This document shows, in pieces, positions 57,562 to 64,000 of a stretch of 64,000 nucleotides of DNA. Position numbers and translations under genes: made by a program. The notes under the pieces were generated by a model. The model was not told where the DNA came from and ran no database searches. It saw only the letters and a list, made by a program, of their open reading frames with translations. Source of the stretch: Mesostigma viride (Eukaryota > Streptophyta > Mesostigmatophyceae > Mesostigmatales > Mesostigmataceae); the NCBI GenBank assembly GCA_009746045.1, contig RPFO01000165.1, positions 3,240,641 to 3,304,640 on the forward strand. Reading direction: 5' to 3'. The number at the start of each line of letters is the position of its first letter. Within the stretch, counting starts at the first letter, position 1.

Positions 57562-58617
57562 ATGCCGAAGGGGCGCAAAGCTACAGGAGGGCAGGCAGCG
57601 CGCGGGGAGGACGGGACGCCCACACCACGGGCTGCTGCCGCCAGTCACGCGCCAGTCGCCTTCAGCGCCAAAAAGAAGCAGCTCGCCACTCTGCTCGCCA
57701 AGTGCATCAGCCCCGCAGAGGCGGTGGGGGCAATCGAGCAGGTCTTCGGTGCCGAGGACTGGGTGACGGACGCCAGCTCGTGGAGCTCGAGCCAGCTGAA
57801 GTCTGTCGTGCAGTTGCTGGCCGATCACGTTGATGTTGGCGACGTGTTGGACGCACGTGACCCAAACAGAACGTTGGTGGCAAAACTGCTGGCCGTGGCA
57901 GATCTCGCGGCGGACGAGGAGGAGGATCAGGCGCTGCCACCAACGACACCTGCGCAACGAAAAATGGCCAAGCCGATAGGCGCGGCCAAGGTTTCGGCAG
58001 GTGGGGGGGCTGTCGGAAAGGAAATGAGGGCGAGGTTGGCGACATTCGTTGGGGCACCTCCGGAAACCGAAAATCAGGACGACGAGGAGGACGAGGAGGG
58101 GGAGGTCGCAGCCGAGAAATTCATGCAAGGTTTGAAGGCAGCGCTGGGAGAAATGGAGGGGGCGGGAAGCCACTTCAAGGCCTCGAAAGGGGTGGCGCTG
58201 CCAAGCCGAGCCAAGAGCGTGAAATATCGGATTTCGGAGCGGGTGCTGCCGGGGGTGTTGGAGGACGCCAGCGACAATGGGATGGGAATCCGGTCGTGGG
58301 TCATGACGGTCAGGCCTGGAAATTGGCGGAACATGAAGAACAGGAAAATTGTCATGAACATTGCATTGGCCATGGACACCCTTCTCAAGGAGCTGGGCTC
58401 AGCAGCCGGGGAGCTTGTGGGCATGGAGTACCTAATGAGGGTGGTGGCGGCCTTGCTGCAGGTGGAGGGGCAAAGAGGGGGGGGGTGGAAGGTGGCCAGC
58501 CACCTCCTGCCATTGGGGGAGGAGGCTGCACTGTCAGCCATCCCGGCTGTCAAGGCAGCTCTCCAAACTGCGATGCTCTTGGACAAGCTCAGCAAGGCTC
58601 AACAAGTAGGGAAATAG
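57562..58617 (+). CDS. Gag-like protein of tandem RT unit 1
   Basis: 351 residues starting MPKGRKATGG. The middle has an acidic tract (DDEEDEEGEVAAE). The last 150 residues (RISERVLPGVLEDASDNGMG...LDKLSKAQQVGK) are helical and align with the end of the protein at 60260-61369 (LPSALRSAESVAGG...; MEYLMRVVAALLQ against PEYLMKILTAITL). Its role as a structural Gag is inferred only from its place before an RT. An alternative is an RT cofactor. Confidence 0.6.
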   Translation: MPKGRKATGGQAARGEDGTPTPRAAAASHAPVAFSAKKKQLATLLAKCISPAEAVGAIEQVFGAEDWVTDASSWSSSQLKSVVQLLADHVDVGDVLDARDPNRTLVAKLLAVADLAADEEEDQALPPTTPAQRKMAKPIGAAKVSAGGGAVGKEMRARLATFVGAPPETENQDDEEDEEGEVAAEKFMQGLKAALGEMEGAGSHFKASKGVALPSRAKSVKYRISERVLPGVLEDASDNGMGIRSWVMTVRPGNWRNMKNRKIVMNIALAMDTLLKELGSAAGELVGMEYLMRVVAALLQVEGQRGGGWKVASHLLPLGEEAALSAIPAVKAALQTAMLLDKLSKAQQVGK

Positions 58618-60165
58618 AATCCCAGCGGGACCGCTCCCTTTTCCCGCTGCCATACCCACTTAGGCCAGCGTACACCGCGTGGGGCAGGGTGAGATCGGCA
58701 CGCCGGCGACAGCGTGCCACGCGCCGCCACCGCGAGTACACACTGCAATGCAAGGTAGTGCGTTGGCTTAATTGGCTGTGGGGAGGGGGGCAAGACCCTC
58801 CTCCTAACCCTAGAGGGGCGTGCTCTAAGGGGAGGGAGGAGGCCCTTGCGAGGGTCAAGAGGCACTGTACCTGGCACAGTCGCCGCGTAGGGGGCGTTGC
58901 GACAGGCCAGGAGCAAGAAGGTGCTGATGCAATATCTGGGAAGCAGAATAAGTATGAACAACTGCGCGCGGACGCGGTGAGTCTACCAAAGGCGGAGGTG
59001 GCGGGGAAGGCACGGCTGCTCGACCTGTTGGCTATGCGGCCGAGCTGGCGGGAGATATATGCCAGCGAAGAGAACTGCATCAAGCCAGCGGTCGTGGCGA
59101 GCGCAAAGTATTGGAATCAATGTGCCCAAGCCCAGCCGGGGATGCTCCATGGATGAATGGGGCAAGCTCATGAGCCGGGCAGCGGGCGTGGGCATGGTGG
59201 CGTTCCGGGAGAGGCGGCCCAAGTGGGTGGATGGCTGCTTTGGAGTGGCCAAGGGGGTGGGCGAGCTTCGGTTCATCGTCAACAGGAAGCTGGGCAACCT
59301 GCTGTGGGTGGACCCCCCCAAGATCCTGCTACCCCACCTGGGCATCCTCGTGGAGGTCTACAACAAGGGCTGGTGCTACTGCGCCAAGAGCGACCTCGTG
59401 TCATACTACTACTCCATCGAGGTGCCCGAGTGGTGGTGGGACTACCAAGGGCTTCCTAGTGTGTGGTCGACTAGCGTAGGTCTGGCAGGGCCGAGGCGGA
59501 AGGTGTGGCCCGTGCTCAAGGTGCTGGCCATGGGACATTCCCATGCGGAGGCGCTGGGGGAGGCCATCCATGAGATGGTGCTCTACATGACCGGTGCCCT
59601 GGATCCGAGGCGCCAGGTCAACTACCTCTCAAGCGCAGGTGAGCTCACCTTGGTGCGCGACGAGTGTGGCCAGCCACTGCGCTTGGCCATCGAGTACAAG
59701 GAGGAGCGCGCCGGGGAGCTTCAGATTGACCTGGAAAACCCCCCTGCCCCCATGCTGTCCATCACCATTGATGACTTGGTGGCCAGCAACGGGCGGACCT
59801 GCGAGGCGGTGAACCAGCTCATCACGCGCGCTATTGAGGAAGGCTACCTCCCTAACAACCTTGTGCCGTCTAAGGAGAAGACTAAGATGGCGAGCCTGGA
59901 AGGGGACGAGCTAGAAGCCCTAGGGGTGGTGCACCGACGGAACGGCGTGCTGGAACCAACGGTCAAGCAGCTCAACCTTGTGATCGCCCACACGCAGGCT
60001 ATACTCACTCGAGGTCGAGCTACGGCCGAGGGGCTGGCTGCCGTCTTGGGGCGGTGGTTGTGGCTGCAGATGTTAAGCCGCAGCTGCTTGTCCATTTGGC
60101 AGCAATGTTTCAAATTCATCAGCCTGCAAGGGTGGGGGCAGCGATCCTGGGTGCTGTGGGCCTAG
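58618..60165 (+). pseudogene. Reverse transcriptase of tandem RT unit 1 (frameshifted)
   Basis: The N-terminal part is read in the frame that ends at 59156 (RSARRRQRATRRH...YASEENCIKPA). It shifts by one at about 59120-59150 into the 368-residue frame. RT signatures: GELRFIVNRKLGN, motif A AKSDLVSYYYSIEVP, motif B VLAMGHSHAEALGEAIHE and motif C SITIDDLVA. Then comes a connection region LAAVLGRWLWLQMLSRSCLS. There is no RNase H, integrase or recombinase before the stop at 60165. The MGxxxA motif B resembles RTs seen in algae and protists that I cannot place firmly; DIRS-like is one option. Confidence 0.62.
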
Positions 60166-60259
60166 GGGGATGGCGGTGAGCCTACCCGTTTTTCTTGACT
60201 CGAAACTCGTGAAGCATTATACGCCTATCTAATAACGGCGTCAATCAGACAACTTACCA

Positions 60260-61369
60260 ATGGCCGAGGAGGTCTTTCAGGATGCAATGGCAGACGCGGT
60301 GGTTCCGCCGGCATTGGCGGCGGTGAGACCACCGGAAGCGGAGTGGCTAAACCGAATGCGGGTTGTCCCTATGGATGGCTCGCTAAAGGACATCGCCATC
60401 AGGGCGAGGGCCTTGTTGGGGGGCGGCCCACGCTGGCTGGATCGCATCCTGGCCCTACCAGACTCTCGTCGGCTCGACAACCTCGAGAAGTACTTGAGGC
60501 GACGTGGTTTTTACGTCGAGCCCCTTCCCAGGGAGACCATGCAGTCCGCCATCGCTGCCATGCTGCGGGATGCGCTGCAGGACCCGGGCGAGGAGGAAAA
60601 TTACGAGGAGGAGGAGGAGCCCCGGCACGAAGTCCGGGAGGAGTCAGGGAACAATCGACGCGTGAGCTCCGGGGTGGGGCTACGCGTCGACCAGTTTTTG
60701 GCGGGTGGGGAAGTGGGAAAATCTGGCGACAGGGCGGGCCGCCAGCCTCCCCAGATGGCGCGTTCAACCCAGCGCGGCCGGCAGCAGGCAGGGGAGGATG
60801 GCGACGCTCTAGCTTTAGCAATGGGCCGCTTGGTTATGAGCGGCCTGCTGACCAGCGAGCAAGCCATAGCTGCGCAAGGGGGTCGACAGACCTGCACGCC
60901 GGGCGTGGAGCTGCCCTCCCACGCCACCTCGGTGAACGTGGAGTGCGGAGCGCGGCAGCCCCTGCTGCCGAGTGCTCTGCGGTCTGCGGAGTCGGTGGCG
61001 GGGGGGAGCATCAGGGGATGGCTGCTGGCCACCAAGCCGACCTGGACGGGTCAGGGGGCCGAGGTGCGCAAGCTCCTGGCCCACCAGATCGCCTTCACGC
61101 TGGATACTCTGAACACGGAGTTAGGCTGGCTGCCGCGGGGAATGGGGGACGATGCCATCAAGCACATGGCAGCCCCCGAGTACCTGATGAAAATTCTGAC
61201 GGCGATCACGCTGGCCGATACCATGCAAGGGTTCAAGGGGGCAGCATTAGCGATGCTCCCCTTGCAGGAGGATGCGAACCTGCTGCAGCATCCGGCAGTG
61301 CAGAGCGCTATGAAGGCAGCCGAGCTCTCCAACCGCCTAGAGAAGGGCAAGGGGCCGAAGAAGGAGTAG
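60260..61369 (+). CDS. Gag-like protein of tandem RT unit 2
   Basis: 369 residues starting MAEEVFQDAM, just 94 bases after unit 1. It has an acidic stretch (EEENYEEEEE) and a C-terminal helical domain matching unit 1 Gag. The frame is intact. Similarity to unit 1 is limited to the domain, so the two units are diverged relatives, not a recent duplication. Confidence 0.6.
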   Translation: MAEEVFQDAMADAVVPPALAAVRPPEAEWLNRMRVVPMDGSLKDIAIRARALLGGGPRWLDRILALPDSRRLDNLEKYLRRRGFYVEPLPRETMQSAIAAMLRDALQDPGEEENYEEEEEPRHEVREESGNNRRVSSGVGLRVDQFLAGGEVGKSGDRAGRQPPQMARSTQRGRQQAGEDGDALALAMGRLVMSGLLTSEQAIAAQGGRQTCTPGVELPSHATSVNVECGARQPLLPSALRSAESVAGGSIRGWLLATKPTWTGQGAEVRKLLAHQIAFTLDTLNTELGWLPRGMGDDAIKHMAAPEYLMKILTAITLADTMQGFKGAALAMLPLQEDANLLQHPAVQSAMKAAELSNRLEKGKGPKKE

Positions 61370-61382
61370 GGGAGACTTTGCC

Positions 61383-61550
61383 GAATTTGAATCTGGGGAG
61401 GCGCACTCTAGTGGGCACGCTAGGGCTTTCCCAGAATCTGCCGCCGAATCGGCAGATTTTGTCGAATTTGGATCTGGGGAGGCGCACTCTAGTGGGCACG
61501 CTAGGGCTTTCCCAGATTCTACAGAATCAGCCCGGGGAATTTGGCCCCGC
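61383..61550 (+). repeat. 84-bp tandem duplication between gag and RT of unit 2
   Basis: Two copies of gaatttgaatctggggaggcg ... gggctttcccagattct lie head to tail and keep the frame open (NLGRRTLVGTLGLSQ repeated). Confidence 0.85.
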
Positions 61551-61769
61551 CCCCTCTGCTGGGGATCGTGTGCATCAATTCTCGAAATATTCTGGTGTGG
61601 GGCGTGGCACGGCTGGGCGCACTCTGACGGGCACGTCAGGGCCTGGTCGGGATTCGGTGGTGGAATCTGGAAGCCCCCCACAGCCAGTGGCTCCACTTGG
61701 CGTGCCGGTGCGGCCTGTTTGGCCGCTGGGCGCCAGGGGCGAATCTGGGGTAAATACCAATCGACAACA

Positions 61770-63034
61770 TGCCTTGCTTCCGTTGCCTCTACCAGTTGAC
61801 TTGGCAAAGCGCCGGTGGGGCGCACTGGGATCTGCCCGGCGCCGACAGCGGGCGGCCTTGACCCTTCCGGGTCAGGACGCCGCCTGTGCGGCGGTGGGGG
61901 CCCTAAACTGGTGTGGGGGCGGGGGCCGACACCCGCTAAACCTGCTGGCCCGGGCGACGGGGCCGGTCCAGGAGGCGGCTCTACAGGAGATCTTCAAAAC
62001 TTGCCGGGCCTATTGCCGCCAGCAGCCTGTTGTAGCGGCAGCTGGCCCGGCCTCAGTCAGGGATGACTACAACACAAGTGGACCTTTCACAACAATTCAG
62101 GCGGACAAGGTCGCGTTCCCCGCGCCGGGGGAGGGGGGCACCGTGGACGTGCTGGGGCTCTTGCCGCCCTCGGTGGCGGCCGTGTATGCCAGCGAGGAGA
62201 CGCTGGTGCGACTGCTGACACCCGGCGAGCGGCGGGTGCGGTTCCGGGCCACCCGCGGGTGCGCCCCTGCGGAGTACATCAAGCTGTTGCTGCGCGCGTT
62301 GGAGGCCGGGGTTGTCGGGGGGTTTTATGAGCAGGCGCCCCCAGCAGTAAATGGGGTGGCGGGGCGCACGAAGCCGGACGGCTCGATGTGACTCATCGTG
62401 GACAACCGGCCTGGCAACTGGCTCCTGGTAGACCCCCCCGCGGCCCTTCTCCCCCACCTTGGGGTGATAGCCGAGCTGTGGGTGCGGGCTGGCTGCCCGG
62501 TGTTCGGGGGCACTTCCGACCTCGAGGGCTACAACAATCGCCTGCGGCTCCCCGACTGGCTGCGCAAGAACTGCGCTTGGCCGGCTGTGGACTCCCGGGA
62601 CGTCGGGCTGCCCGGGCCCGCCCGGCGGGTGTGGCCGTGGATGCGCTGCTGGCCCATGGGTAACAAGCACGCCGTGGTGGTGGCCCAGGTGATCCACATG
62701 GCGGTGCTGTACCGCTCTGGGGATTTGGATCCCCGTCGGGGCGTCAGCATTAACATGGCCCAGCTCCTGCTGGTGGTGGACAAGGGACCCTTGGGCCAGA
62801 CGGTGCGCCTCCGGTGGGAGGAGGACCAGGCCAACCCCTTGGCCCCCGCCGCCATCTTCGACCCGCCGCACGACGAGGAGGGCCTCCATGCCATCACCAT
62901 CGACGACCTGCACGTCTCCCACTGTGCAACGGCGACGGGTGTCAACCAGCAGCTGGCGCGGGCCGCGGCAGCCTATGCAGCAGCGGGGCTGCCGCAGAAG
63001 GCGAGTAAGGTGGTGCCGGCCACTGAGCCCCGAC
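61770..63034 (+). pseudogene. Reverse transcriptase of tandem RT unit 2 (stop codon, truncated)
   Basis: It matches unit 1: GSARRRQRAAL, VYASEETLVRLL, then GRTKPDGSM and an in-frame TGA at 62389-62391 where an Arg codon (CGA) would fit. It continues LIVDNRPGNWLLVDPP, motif A GTSDLEGYNNRLRLP, motif B CWPMGNKHAVVVAQ and motif C HAITIDDLHVS. It is cut at 63034 by the LTR element that starts at 63035. The stop is a single C-to-T change. Confidence 0.65.
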
Positions 63035-63555
63035 AGTTATTCTAGGGCTTCAGGCCTAGACTATCAGTACACGTGGCGTTGTCCCCGTCTCCCAAGTGGG
63101 ATACGGACATGGACGGTGGTGTAGTACACTGGACATATCTCTACTAGGGTTTAGATCCGCACGTGCCATATTGGGCACGTGGGTGCTAGATATTAGCACT
63201 GAGATATGTAGGGCACACGCACGTGGGTATTCACGTGGTAGGGTTTATGAGCTGTGATGCAGACCACAAGGTGGCTGCAGTGCTAGTCCTGTACGGAGGT
63301 CCTAGGGGAGGTCCAGGACCGTCCACGTAGTGCTGCTAGGCAGTCGTTGCCTGTGGGCATCGTATCAGTCCTAGCTGGAGTAGATCTAGCTGGACGGAGT
63401 CAGCACCTCATTGGTTAGCACTAGTGCAGGACAGCTAGGTTACCCTAACCTACGTGCCCATGCAATCCAGCTTGGCAAGCTTGCATGGATTGATATTATG
63501 CCAGCCATTGCATAATCCAACACACGTTCGCTTTCATTGCACAAGTGCATTAACT
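63035..63555 (+). repeat. Putative 5' LTR of element 3
   Basis: The limits come from the AGTT...AACT rule and the boundary of RT homology; no second copy is in the window. The LTR is rich in ctag and acgtg words. Confidence 0.6.
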
Positions 63556-63604
63556 TGCATTAATAAAAACTCTCACGGTTTTTATACTCCACTATCATCC
63601 TACA

Positions 63605-64000
63605 ATGTCGAACGTTTCCGATCACGATGGCTCTTCGGAGTCGAGCCTTTCGCCGTCGTCCGAGGATTTGGATTACCGGGCTGCAGTGAGGGGCCGACAG
63701 GCGAGGGGCGACCACGCTGGCAGCGATGCCGGCAGTGGTCGCTCGTCCTCGGACGAGGATCCGAGGTACATTGATCAACTGGCGTCGAGACCGCCGGTAT
63801 ACAATGTCTGGCGACCCAGTGCGCCACCGGCAGCAGGGCAGCCCACGGCACCAGAGTTGGTAACTGGGCCGGGGAGGATGGTGCCGATTTTGGGGGACAT
63901 CCCGTCGGATGGGTACGACGAGGATGAAGACCTTGTTGATCTCGAGCTTCCTGAGGACAAGGCGAAGCGAGAGGAGATGCTACGCCGGGAGGCAGAACGC
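63605..64000 (+). CDS. Gag N-terminus of LTR element 3 (runs off window)
   Basis: 132 codons without a stop, starting MSNVSDHDGSSESS. It is acidic and Ser-rich, then GDIPSDGYDEDEDLVDLEL and a charged helix start (KREEMLRREAER). This matches the composition of the first part of the Gag at 27687 (Ser/Glu-rich head, then charged helix). Confidence 0.65.
   Translation, partial: MSNVSDHDGSSESSLSPSSEDLDYRAAVRGRQARGDHAGSDAGSGRSSSDEDPRYIDQLASRPPVYNVWRPSAPPAAGQPTAPELVTGPGRMVPILGDIPSDGYDEDEDLVDLELPEDKAKREEMLRREAER

Larger units (their letters stand above)
63035..64000 (+). mobile_element. LTR retrotransposon 3, start only
   Basis: The putative 5' LTR (63035-63555) begins AGTTATTC and ends TTAACT, as in elements 1 and 2. 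The internal region starts TGCATTAATAAAAACTC and Gag opens at 63605. It interrupts the RT of unit 2 after ccgac. The 3' LTR and the matching duplication lie outside the window. Confidence 0.7.

Noticed and set aside
60343-62391. 682-residue ORF across gag and RT of unit 2
   Set aside because: Its first 340 codons overlap the intact Gag frame and are a shadow. Only the part from about 61770 matches the RT of unit 1.

Overview
The window looks like nuclear DNA of a green alga (Chlorophyta; a chlamydomonad or prasinophyte is my best guess, the species is not determined). The case rests on spliced GT-AG genes, an uneven GC landscape, long microsatellites, and a mix of retroelement types known together in green algae: L1-like LINEs, LINEs with a restriction-like endonuclease (RLE), Penelope-like elements, Copia-like LTR elements and an unusual RT family. 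No prokaryotic operon, rRNA, tRNA or CRISPR array was seen.

Only two host genes are supported. One is a five-exon minus-strand gene (6795-13266) whose four introns all keep GT-AG and reading phase and give a 305-residue protein. Its introns hold minisatellites, microsatellites, a hAT-like MITE and decayed copies of its own splice-site regions. The other is a minus-strand gene (55454-56427) with a 49-nt intron and features of an Fe(II)/2-oxoglutarate dioxygenase, broken by one frame change.

Layout. 1-6.6 kb: two inverted copies of an ORF1-only L1-like element, with a truncated RLE LINE, a SINE-like insert and a PLE scrap nearby. 6.8-13.3 kb: host gene 1. 14.8-47 kb: a deep nest. A tandem inverted-arm repeat family was hit by a minus-strand LINE (15305-18183) and by a Penelope-like element (22041-40096). 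That element was hit by a LINE (23178-25628) and by a 12.3-kb LTR retrotransposon (27207-39533). The LTR element was in turn hit by a gag-only Copia element (32883-35977) and a TTAA-flanked DNA element (37278-39002). The next repeat unit was hit by a LINE tail (40512-46917), itself hit by a second LTR retrotransposon (40645-46782). Matching target-site duplications support most joints. 47-50.4 kb: inverted and direct repeats without a gene. 50.5-55.3 kb: the parent copy of the RLE LINE, with a RING-H2 finger upstream of its C2H2 fingers. 55.4-57 kb: host gene 2. 57.5-63 kb: two tandem gag+RT units of an unclassified RT family. From 63.0 kb: the start of a third LTR retrotransposon.

The most unusual system is the LTR family at 27-39 kb and 41-47 kb. 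Its domains run gag - integrase - protease - RT - RNase H, its protease reads D-T-Q-A in place of D-T-G-A, its RT reads WHGDD in place of YVDD, and its LTRs run AGTT...AACT rather than TG...CA. Most coding regions of the mobile elements carry frameshifts, several at C or G homopolymers, so assembly errors and true decay cannot be separated from sequence alone.
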